From Sphingomonas sp. OV641 (GTDB lineage Bacteria > Pseudomonadota > Alphaproteobacteria > Sphingomonadales > Sphingomonadaceae): 64,000 nt of DNA. Every line of letters starts with the position of its first letter. The stretch's first letter is position 1. The translations under genes and the position numbers were made by a program. The notes under the pieces were generated by a model, which was not told the origin of the DNA, searched no databases, and worked only from the letters and a program-made list of their open reading frames with translations. The DNA is taken from contig NZ_FNZB01000003.1 of NCBI RefSeq assembly GCF_900109205.1, positions 378,333 to 442,332 of the forward strand. The letters are read 5' to 3'. Shown piece after piece: positions 19,533 to 27,316 of this stretch.

Positions 19533-20498
19533 GTGACCGAATTGATGCAGGCAGCAGTACTACAGGGCCCGGGTTCGATCAGCGTCGAACAGGTGCCCGT
19601 GCCGCAGCCGGGCCCGGGCGAGGTGCGGGTGCGGATCGAAGGGTGCGGCGTCTGCGCTTCCAATGTCGAGCCCTGGGAGGGGCAGCCCTGGTCAAGCTGG
19701 CCAGGCGCGCCGGGCGGCCTTGGTCATGAGGCCTGGGGCGTAGTGGATGCGGTGGGGCAGGGTGCCGATATGGCGGTCGGCACGCGCGTGGCCATGCTTT
19801 CCGAACGGGCGTTCGCCGGTTATGACGTGGCGCCGGTCGAAAAGGTCGTGCCGCTGCCGCCGGCGCTGAACGGCCAGCCGTTCCCGGGAGAGCCGATCGC
19901 CTGCGCCGTCAACATCTTTCGCCGTGCGCAGATCGAGCCGGGCCAATGGGTCGCGATCATCGGTATCGGCTTTCTCGGCGCCATCCTGACGCGGCTGGCG
20001 AGCGAAGCGGGGGCGAAGGTCATCGCGATCTCCCGGCGCGAGGAGTCGCTCGAACTGGCTCGAAAATTCGGGGCGGAAGTGACCATACCGATGATCGACC
20101 ATTACAAGATCATCGGCGAGGTTGGGCAGCGTACCGGCGGCAGCTTCTGCCCGCGTGTGATCGAGGCCGTCGGCAAGCAATGGCCGCTGGACCTGGCAGG
20201 CGAACTGATCGGCTTCGGCGGGCGGCTGGTGATTGCCGGCTATCATCAGGATGGTCCGCGCCAAGTGAACGTGCAGAACTGGAACTGGAAAGGGATCGAC
20301 GTCGTCAACGCGCATGAGCGCGACCTGACGGTTCAGATGCGCGGACTGCGCGAGGCGGTCGACCTTGTCGCCAGCGGCCGGCTTGATCCGACGCCGCTTT
20401 ACACCGGTCGCTACCCGCTCGATCGACTCAACGAGGCTCTGACCGCCACGCGCGACAAGCCGGGCGGATTCGTGAAGGCGCTGGTTACCATGGGGTGA
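19533..20498 (+). CDS. Medium-chain alcohol dehydrogenase-like protein
   Basis: A 321-residue zinc-type MDR protein. The GroES-like N-terminal domain has PQPGPGEVRVRIEGCGVCASN (catalytic zinc Cys in GCGVCAS) and GLGHEAWGVV (the zinc His with Glu), and the Rossmann domain has VAIIGIGFLGAILTRLA and AISRREESLELARKFGAE. There is no structural-zinc four-Cys lobe, so it is shorter than classical alcohol dehydrogenases. It oxidises or reduces an alcohol or polyol with NAD(P). GTG 19533 is preferred; ATG 19545 is a close alternative. Substrate unknown. A long inverted repeat lies 15 bases after the stop. Confidence 0.88.
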   Translation: MTELMQAAVLQGPGSISVEQVPVPQPGPGEVRVRIEGCGVCASNVEPWEGQPWSSWPGAPGGLGHEAWGVVDAVGQGADMAVGTRVAMLSERAFAGYDVAPVEKVVPLPPALNGQPFPGEPIACAVNIFRRAQIEPGQWVAIIGIGFLGAILTRLASEAGAKVIAISRREESLELARKFGAEVTIPMIDHYKIIGEVGQRTGGSFCPRVIEAVGKQWPLDLAGELIGFGGRLVIAGYHQDGPRQVNVQNWNWKGIDVVNAHERDLTVQMRGLREAVDLVASGRLDPTPLYTGRYPLDRLNEALTATRDKPGGFVKALVTMG

Positions 20499-20920
20499 AA
20501 GCGTCGCGCACGGCGCTTCAATGGCTTAGCGGGAAAGGACCAATTCGGGCTTTTGCGTGAGCCATTGAAGCGTTCGAAAGTGCAGCGTCAGGAATCCTAG
20601 GATGATCCGCGATTCGCAGTCGGTGCAAAAACGAGCGGCCCAGTTTCCTCTATTAAAAACAGCAAGTTATAAGTTTTTCGACGCATTTTCGCGGCCGGCA
20701 TCGAGTCAAGGCGGTATATTTCGGAAATGTGGCAAGGCCCGGACTTGATCGACTCACGGGCCTGTTCCTAAACCTTGCTCAGTCGGCTCGGCACGTTCTG
20801 CCTGAGGCGCTCAAACGAACCATCGTCGTAGCCGACCGTGGCGGGGGCCACATCGGGGGACAGTTTTGCTCTGTTGATTTGTGGTCGCGACCCCGTGTCG
20901 CGGCCCTAGGAAAGGTGTGC
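20499..20920 (+). other. Intergenic region upstream of dnaA
   Basis: About 420 bases with an AT-richer patch (about 20640-20720, including CTATTAAAAACAGC and TATATTTCGG) that probably holds the dnaA promoter. A long inverted repeat sits near its left end. No cluster of TTATCCACA-like DnaA boxes and no AT-rich unwinding element are visible, so nothing here marks the replication origin. The dnaA frame stays open back to 20729, but that part has no DnaA-like sequence. Confidence 0.5.
20514..20572. repeat. 13-base perfect inverted repeat after the dehydrogenase gene
   Basis: CGCTTCAATGGCT at 20514-20526 is exactly complementary to AGCCATTGAAGCG at 20560-20572, separated by 33 bases. No T-run follows. 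It could be a terminator-like or regulatory RNA hairpin, or an operator. Confidence 0.6.
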
Positions 20921-22321
20921 GTGCCGTTGTCACAGTTTGTGGTGCCAGACGATGCGGGGGAAATGGCACGGGCATGGGCACGGGTGCGGACCAACCTGCG
21001 CGAGTCCGCCGGGGCGCGGCTGTTCGACCAATGGCTGAAGCCGATGCAACTGGACGACAGCGGCGATGATGATCGCGTTCGGCTGACACTGCCGTCTGCG
21101 TTCATGACCAACTGGGTTCGCAGCCACTATGCTGATCGGCTGTTTCACGAATTCCGCGCAGTCCTGCCGCACATCCGCGCCGTTGCGATCGAGACGGCCC
21201 CGACGCGCCACACGCCTGCGGTGATCACGATGGCGCCGGCCGAAGCGCCTGCGCCTGTGCTCTCCGCATCAGAGGCTCCCGAGCCGTCGGACGTGGAGCG
21301 TCCGGCATTGGAGCCGCGCTACACCTTTGATCGATTTGTCGTGGACGCGTCCAACCGCGTCGCGTTCAACGCGGCCAGGGCGCTGGCGGAGCCTGGCCCT
21401 GTTCGCTTCAGCCCGCTGTTCCTTCATTCCGGCACTGGGCAGGGCAAGACGCATCTGATGCATGCGATCGGCCATTCCTTCATTGCGGCTGTTCCTGGCG
21501 CCCGCGTGATCGCCATGTCGGCCGAGCGCTTCATGTTCGATTTTGTGGCGGCGCTGCGTGCCCGCGACACCTTCGCGTTCAAGGCGCGGCTGCGCTCGGC
21601 GGACCTGCTGCTGATCGATGACCTGCAGTTCATCGCCGGCAAGGACGCGACACAGGAAGAGTTCTTCCATACGGTCAACGAGATCATGGCGGCGGGCAAG
21701 CGCCTGGTGATTTCCGCCGATCGCTGCCCACAGGCGCTGGACGGCATCGAACAGCGGATCATCGGGCGGATGGCAATCGGCCTGGTGGCCGACATCAAGG
21801 CGCCGTCGCTGGAACTGCGCCGCACGATCCTTGACCGAAAGGTCGCCGATCTGCCGGATACCAGGGTTCCGCACGAGGTGCTGGACATGCTGGCGGCCCG
21901 GATCACGGGCAACATCCGCGAGCTGGAAGGCGCGCTGAACCGCGTCGTCGCTTATGCCCAGCTGACCGGTGAGACGATCGATCTCGACTTTGCAATCGCG
22001 ACGCTCGGCGATGTGCTGCGCGGCAGCCAGCGCCGGGTGACGATCGACGAGATCCAGAAGCTGGTGTCCACTCATTTTGACCTGAAGCCGATCGACCTTG
22101 TTTCGGCGCGCAGGGCGCGCGCGGTGGCGCGGCCGCGGCAGATCGCGATGTACCTGTCCAAGCGGCTGACGACACGGTCGCTGCCGGAGATCGGCCGCAA
22201 GTTTGGTGGGCGCGACCACTCCACGGTGATCCACGCGGTGCGGCGGATCGAGGAATTGCGTGACAGCGACCGCGAGGTTGATGGCGCGGTGCGCACCTTG
22301 ATGCGCGAACTGGAGGGCTGA
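20921..22321 (+). CDS. dnaA: Chromosomal replication initiator protein DnaA
   Basis: A 466-residue AAA+ initiator. Domain I includes ARAWARVRTNLRESAGARLF; an Ala/Pro-rich linker (domain II, about 100-125) precedes domain III with TFDRFVVDASNRVAFNAA, Walker A SGTGQGKTHLMHA (about 170), Walker B LLLIDDLQFIAGKD (about 230) and sensor VISADRCPQAL. Domain IV ends with the DNA-box-binding signature GRKFGGRDHSTVIHAVRRIE (about 425). It melts oriC as an ATP-bound filament. GTG 20921 (8 bases after AGGA) gives a normal length; GTG 20915 and ATG 20963 are alternatives. Its neighbours here are not replication genes, and no origin is visible nearby. Confidence 0.95.
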   Translation: MPLSQFVVPDDAGEMARAWARVRTNLRESAGARLFDQWLKPMQLDDSGDDDRVRLTLPSAFMTNWVRSHYADRLFHEFRAVLPHIRAVAIETAPTRHTPAVITMAPAEAPAPVLSASEAPEPSDVERPALEPRYTFDRFVVDASNRVAFNAARALAEPGPVRFSPLFLHSGTGQGKTHLMHAIGHSFIAAVPGARVIAMSAERFMFDFVAALRARDTFAFKARLRSADLLLIDDLQFIAGKDATQEEFFHTVNEIMAAGKRLVISADRCPQALDGIEQRIIGRMAIGLVADIKAPSLELRRTILDRKVADLPDTRVPHEVLDMLAARITGNIRELEGALNRVVAYAQLTGETIDLDFAIATLGDVLRGSQRRVTIDEIQKLVSTHFDLKPIDLVSARRARAVARPRQIAMYLSKRLTTRSLPEIGRKFGGRDHSTVIHAVRRIEELRDSDREVDGAVRTLMRELEG

Positions 22322-22369
22322 TCGCTCTTGCCGCCAGGTGACGCGTGGCGAAACGCGCTCGCTCGGTGC

Positions 22370-25300
22370 TCAGGCGTCAGCGATGAACAGCCCGCCGGGT
22401 CGCGCCAGAATGGCCTCATAGAGCAGGCGGTCGAGCGCATTATACGCATCGATCGCCTCCAGATCCTCGTCGCTGACTGAGACGTCCGCGGCGCGTGCCG
22501 CGTTGATGTGCGGGATGCGGCCGATGTCCGGTACGTCGATCAGCCGCCCGAACCGGACAAGATGGTCTTGGAGGCGCTCCTGAATGCCGACAAACATGAA
22601 GTCCCGTTCGATCACCGCTAACGCATCAGCGACCAACGCTTCGTTCCGCTGCGGCGCTATGTCCGGCAGTGCTTCCAGCGCCTTCATGTCCCCTTGCCAC
22701 AAGGCGGCAGGCAGACCGAAGCCGGCGTAGCGCGGAAAACGGCCGTCTATCTCCGGCCAGCCTACAGGCTCGGCTGGTCTGCCCAGAATTTTCGCCAGCA
22801 TGAGATTGCCCGGAATGATCCCCTTGCGGAGCAACTGAGCAATGGACCAGTTGGCAAGGGGCGTGTCGCGCAGTGGCGCGTTGGGCGGTGCGACGAGAAA
22901 ACCGTGATGCGAGCGAACGCGGTCCCGCGGGGCGCGAAGGATCGTGGCGTAGCGGCAGGGCCAGCCGACCGCAGCCCCGAACCCATGGCTGACATGGGAG
23001 ATCAGCACCTCGGCATCGTGCAAAAGGGGAGCTAGGCGCGCCACGGTAAGCGGATCGCTGGCATGTCCTTCCACCACCGCACGGGCGCCGATGGTGAGCA
23101 CTGCGCCGTCCGGCAGCGCGCGCTCCAACACGCGGCGCACCGCTGTTCCGGCCGTTTTCGGGATATGCAGAAAGGAGATTTTCGGCGCGTTCATGCGGCG
23201 GAAGCGCCGCGCCGCCGTCCGAGCGCCGGGTGCCCGGCGGGCGATCATGGTGAGCGGGGCTCCGCGGCGTGCCTCATGCGCGATGGTGGCGGCCCAGCGA
23301 TCCGCGCGTGCCGTTTCGAGGTGCCGGGCCTCAAACAAGGCGAGATCATGCAGGAAGCGCGCATGATCGGCTTCGCTTCTCAGGCGGCCGCGCGAGGCGC
23401 TTTCCTTGTGAAGCAGCTCGGCTGCGGGCGTGCAGACGGAGGGCAGGCCAAGCGTTTCCTGCACGCGCATGCAGAAATCCACATCGTTGAAGCCAAGCGG
23501 AAAGCATTCAGAGAAGCCGCCCACCGCTTCGAACACCGCGCGTCGAACGGTGAGGCAGGCACCAGTGACAGCCGGTTGGGCGCGAAGCGAGCGGAGATAG
23601 AAGGGAGCGGTGCCGCGCGGCGCCGCACGGAACGGGTGCAGCGGACTGCCGCGCGAGGAGAAGACCACCCCGACGTGCTGCATGGTACCATCGGGGAACC
23701 ACAGGGTCGGACCGGCAACTCCGACATCCGGCTGGCTGACCAGCCCGACTAGCTCGGCAAGCCAGCGTTCCGACGTGACTTCGACGTCGTTGTTGAGGAA
23801 GCAAAGCGCGTCCGCATCGGTCATTGCCGCGGCCCGGTTATTCAGGCGGGACCAGTTGAACGGCCCGTCATCACGTATGACACGCGCGATCCCCTGCGTG
23901 CTCAGCCAGTGCAGATAGTCGAGCGTGGCCTGCTCGGTCGAACCATTGTCGATGACGATCAGGTCGAAACGGGGATAGGCCGTGCGATTGAGGATCGATC
24001 CAATGCAGGCTGCCAGCAGATCAAAGCGGTCACGAGTTGGGATAATCAGCGTGACGCGCGGCGGCGGCGCCGGCACATCGGCATGGGCCGCATATCCGGG
24101 CGCATCATGCATCTTGGACAAGCGCCAAGGCCCGTCCGCTAACAGCCCCTTGCCCTCATAGTGGGGTACTTCGCCAAAGCGGTGGAACAGCACTTGGGGC
24201 AGGTGCGCCCCTGCATGCGGCGGTGATCGGGACAGCAGCTTCGCACCGAGGAGTGGATCGTCCAGCCACGTGTCCGCTGCCGCCAGAGCGGCGGGTCGAA
24301 CGGCAGCGATTAGAAAGGTTTGTGGCTGGGCACGCGCGAAGAACGTGTCGGGCGCAGGAAGGAACATTCTGCCATAGCGCCCCTCGCCGTCGATATGGTC
24401 GTAATCGGCATAGATAAAGGAGAGCGCGGGATTGTGCACAAAAGCGCCGGCAAAGAAGGCGAGTGCGTGGTCAGCCGGCCGGCCGATGCGCGGATCCCAG
24501 CTCATCACGAGGTCGGGCGGGCAAGAAGGGCCGTAGCCGTCCGGCGCCTCCGTCTCGGACGCATGTGGCAGCAGCTGCCAGGCGGGGTAGGGTTGGGACG
24601 CGAGCCAGCAGCGCGCCTCATCCACAAGGTTTTCGCACAGCTCCGACGGCAGCAGCACGCCGATCGCGGGAAGACTGGGCCATTCGTTGAGGCCGATGGC
24701 GGCAAGGCAATCGGCTGTGCCATCGAAGGTGTCGCAGCGTCTTGCCCAATCCTGATAGCCGGCGCGCATGGCGGCTTCATCAGCCGCAAGGCGCGCGCGC
24801 CGCATCCCGCGCTCCACTACTTTGTCGAGCAGATCGGGGTCGGCCACCGAAACAGCGACATGCGGGCTTTCGCAATGATCGGAGCCTAGCCGAGCGCCGA
24901 CGCCGATCAGCTCCGCGATGACATCGATCTGATAGTCGCCCGATCGCGCGGGGACGGTGGCATCAAGCGCGAGCCTACATGTATCGCCCGGCTCCAATGG
25001 GTAGGGGAGAAGTACGGTGACATCGTCGCGGATCGGCGGGTCTGTGCGGGGGATGCGACGCCAGCGGGCGCGCAGCCTGATGCCGCCGGGATCGGCGGCT
25101 TCGATGCGTATTTCGCCGCTGTTGTGGACCTGCGCCAGCAAGGTGATGGCGGTTCCAGGCAGGCAGGGCGCATCGGGCGGCTCGATGGTGATGCGGCACT
25201 GCGGCAGATCGAGGAGTTGCCGTTCGACTGTATCGGCCTCGACAAGAATTCGCCCCCTCGCCGGCGTAAACCTGCGCCCCCGAACAAAAGGAAGCGAAGG

Positions 25301-25888
25301 CGCAAGCAACAGCGCGCACTGCAGGTTATGCTCACCGATGCTCGACGGGATCTGGACCGATATGTCGAAAGTCCGCTCGGTCCCGGGCGGCACGCTGCTT
25401 GGCAACGGGATGTGCCGGATCTCGCCAGCGAGATCCACCCGCAGGGAAACACCAGCGGGTCCGCCCACCCAGGCGAACGCCGAATCATTGCGGATCGTTA
25501 TCGGCAATTTCGCGCATGAGCCGGGTGCGTAGCGGTCATCGAGGTCGGCCCAGAGCAGGGCACCGTTGGCGAAGGCCGTGAGATCGGGCGACATGGCGGG
25601 CAGGTCAGCGACTATCGTGCCAGAAGCGCCATCCAACGTGAACCTGAGCGAACAAAGCTCTGCCGGAGCCGCCGACAGCCTCTTGCGTAAAACTGTGGCC
25701 TGAGTGCTCGCACCCTGCGACGAAAACTCGTGTGTGGCGGCGAGGCTCTCGCTGCCGTCCGCGTCGACATAGCCGATCGTCAGTACGCAATGCCGAGACG
25801 TTTGCGCCAAGTACGCTTGAACAGAAGCGGGGAGGGGAAGATCGACGACGCGTTCATGATCGCGCGGAACGATGATCGGTCCGTCCAT
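22370..25888 (-). CDS. Multidomain GT2 glycosyltransferase fused to a sulfotransferase-like domain
   Basis: A 1172-residue protein. Residues 1-350 are beta-rich repeats resembling immunoglobulin-like modules (TIRNDSAFAWVGG and LLAQVHNSGEIRI are parallel). A middle region (370-600) is related to GT2-associated N-terminal segments (FIYADYDHIDGEGRYGRMF). Residues 612-880 form a GT-A glycosyltransferase 2 domain: VTLIIPTRDRFDLL, IVIDNGSTEQATLDYL, FLNNDVEV (metal-binding DxD-like), GFNDVDFCMRV. From about 903, KISFLHIPKTAGTAVRRV is a 5'-phosphosulfate-binding-like loop of the sulfotransferase 2 type. ATG 25888 follows AAGGGCGG and is preferred to ATG 25918. It faces a second sulfotransferase-like gene across a 234-base divergent gap, so both may serve one sulfated polysaccharide. 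Confidence 0.87.
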   Translation of the reverse strand: MDGPIIVPRDHERVVDLPLPASVQAYLAQTSRHCVLTIGYVDADGSESLAATHEFSSQGASTQATVLRKRLSAAPAELCSLRFTLDGASGTIVADLPAMSPDLTAFANGALLWADLDDRYAPGSCAKLPITIRNDSAFAWVGGPAGVSLRVDLAGEIRHIPLPSSVPPGTERTFDISVQIPSSIGEHNLQCALLLAPSLPFVRGRRFTPARGRILVEADTVERQLLDLPQCRITIEPPDAPCLPGTAITLLAQVHNSGEIRIEAADPGGIRLRARWRRIPRTDPPIRDDVTVLLPYPLEPGDTCRLALDATVPARSGDYQIDVIAELIGVGARLGSDHCESPHVAVSVADPDLLDKVVERGMRRARLAADEAAMRAGYQDWARRCDTFDGTADCLAAIGLNEWPSLPAIGVLLPSELCENLVDEARCWLASQPYPAWQLLPHASETEAPDGYGPSCPPDLVMSWDPRIGRPADHALAFFAGAFVHNPALSFIYADYDHIDGEGRYGRMFLPAPDTFFARAQPQTFLIAAVRPAALAAADTWLDDPLLGAKLLSRSPPHAGAHLPQVLFHRFGEVPHYEGKGLLADGPWRLSKMHDAPGYAAHADVPAPPPRVTLIIPTRDRFDLLAACIGSILNRTAYPRFDLIVIDNGSTEQATLDYLHWLSTQGIARVIRDDGPFNWSRLNNRAAAMTDADALCFLNNDVEVTSERWLAELVGLVSQPDVGVAGPTLWFPDGTMQHVGVVFSSRGSPLHPFRAAPRGTAPFYLRSLRAQPAVTGACLTVRRAVFEAVGGFSECFPLGFNDVDFCMRVQETLGLPSVCTPAAELLHKESASRGRLRSEADHARFLHDLALFEARHLETARADRWAATIAHEARRGAPLTMIARRAPGARTAARRFRRMNAPKISFLHIPKTAGTAVRRVLERALPDGAVLTIGARAVVEGHASDPLTVARLAPLLHDAEVLISHVSHGFGAAVGWPCRYATILRAPRDRVRSHHGFLVAPPNAPLRDTPLANWSIAQLLRKGIIPGNLMLAKILGRPAEPVGWPEIDGRFPRYAGFGLPAALWQGDMKALEALPDIAPQRNEALVADALAVIERDFMFVGIQERLQDHLVRFGRLIDVPDIGRIPHINAARAADVSVSDEDLEAIDAYNALDRLLYEAILARPGGLFIADA

Positions 25889-26122
25889 GCCGCCCTTCAA
25901 ACTCCCTGTCGGCCGCATCGGCGGCGCACCCGCAGCCTGCTAGGGTGTTGCCGCTCGTGCGTCCATCACCTGCAAAGCGATCGCCGGCCACTGGAAAGAT
26001 CCGAAATCAAGCGGATGAGCTTCGGCGCGAATTGCATAATGGCAAGACTCGGAGCTATCCACCGGCCGCTGCTTGCACTCGGCGAGCAAGTGATGAAACT
26101 CGAGGGGGCGGCGACGCATTCA

Positions 26123-27097
26123 ATGCGCAAAACAGTTATTCTGCATATCGGCGCATCGAAGGCGGGATCCTCGTCCATCCAGTCTTTTGTTCGTCGCAAC
26201 CGTTTCGTTTTCGCTCGCCTAGGCTATGTTGTACCGGACGTCTCGCTGTCGACGGGAGAGCGCGTTACCGGCGATCACGTGTTCGCGCTCGAGGCGCTGG
26301 CAAAGGAACGCGACGCGCGCGGCCTTCGCGAGCGCGTCGACGCGATTTTTGAAGCCTCGCGGCGGAATGCACGCGCGGCGCTGCTGTCGGCCGAAAACCT
26401 TTCCAATCTGGGAAACAGTGCCGTTATCGAAGGCCTCGCTGCCGAATACGACCTTCGGATTGTCATGTACCTGCGGCGACAGGACGAACTGTTGACCTCT
26501 GCCTGGCAGCAATGGGCATCGAAGCTGGAGAGCGACTTCAACGCCTGGCTGATCCTTGCGCTGAAACAGTTCGGCCACTGGGACAAGGTGCTCGCCGAGT
26601 GGGAGGAGCAAGCGGGAACCGACGCCATGGTCGTGCGCGTCTTCGATCGCGAAAGCTTCATCGACGGCGATCTCTTGCGCGATTTCGTCGATGCCGTTGG
26701 CCTTGGCGAGCACACTCAGGATTTTGACTATCAGCAAAGCGATTCAAATCCATCCGTCACTGATGCGGTGACCATGATGGTCGCCGGCAATCGTGCGATC
26801 TTCGAGAATGTGCACGACAACAGGTTCTACAACGCCCTCAATGATTTGACCGGCAGCGCCCTGGTGGAAAAGACCAAGGTATCGCTGCTGACGCGGGCGC
26901 AGCGCGACAAGATCATCGAATTTTACCGGCCAACTAATGAAGCGGTCTGCCGGCGATATTTTCGGGGGCGTCCGCGGCTGTTCCCGCATGTCGATCACGA
27001 TAAGTACCGCTACCTTTCCAGTGACCAGCTGATCGAAGAGAAGTTTCGCGCGATCATGACGATCGTGGCGGGGCTGGTTCGCGATCGCAGCGAATGA
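26123..27097 (+). CDS. Sulfotransferase-like protein
   Basis: A 324-residue protein whose N-terminus (KTVILHIGASKAGSSSIQSF) is a P-loop-like PAPS-binding motif of sulfotransferase-fold proteins; IVMYLRRQDELLTSAWQQW resembles the 3'-phosphate-binding segment (Arg, Ser/Thr). It is likely to sulfate a glycan or, less likely, act as an inactive relative. ATG 26123 (MRKTVILHIG) has GGGGGCG about 12 bases ahead; an ATG at 26093 is in frame. It begins the plus-strand half of the second glycan region, 219 bases before the large glycosyltransferase gene. Confidence 0.8.
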   Translation: MRKTVILHIGASKAGSSSIQSFVRRNRFVFARLGYVVPDVSLSTGERVTGDHVFALEALAKERDARGLRERVDAIFEASRRNARAALLSAENLSNLGNSAVIEGLAAEYDLRIVMYLRRQDELLTSAWQQWASKLESDFNAWLILALKQFGHWDKVLAEWEEQAGTDAMVVRVFDRESFIDGDLLRDFVDAVGLGEHTQDFDYQQSDSNPSVTDAVTMMVAGNRAIFENVHDNRFYNALNDLTGSALVEKTKVSLLTRAQRDKIIEFYRPTNEAVCRRYFRGRPRLFPHVDHDKYRYLSSDQLIEEKFRAIMTIVAGLVRDRSE

Positions 27098-27316
27098 CGA
27101 TGGGCGTGCGCGCCGCGTCACATTCGGATGCTCTTCCGGCCAAAGATTGGGCACGCAGCTGCGCGCAGGCGACGGGCTGACGAGCGCGGACGGAACCGCC
27201 GCCTACGGGACATCCCGCAAGCAAAGTTCCGAGATAAGCAGCCACTTCGGGTTGACCTTTGCGAGGTGCGCGGGGATGAGCGGCAACGGGCTCAGCGCCG
27301 GGGGAGATGCATATTC

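Noticed and set aside
20729..20920. An N-terminal extension of DnaA from ATG 20729
   Set aside because: The extra 64 codons have no similarity to DnaA domain I and no ribosome binding site; the GTG starts near 20915-20921 fit the family length.
21269..22234. A 321-codon minus-strand frame over dnaA
   Set aside because: It is a shadow of dnaA, without ribosome binding site or domain.
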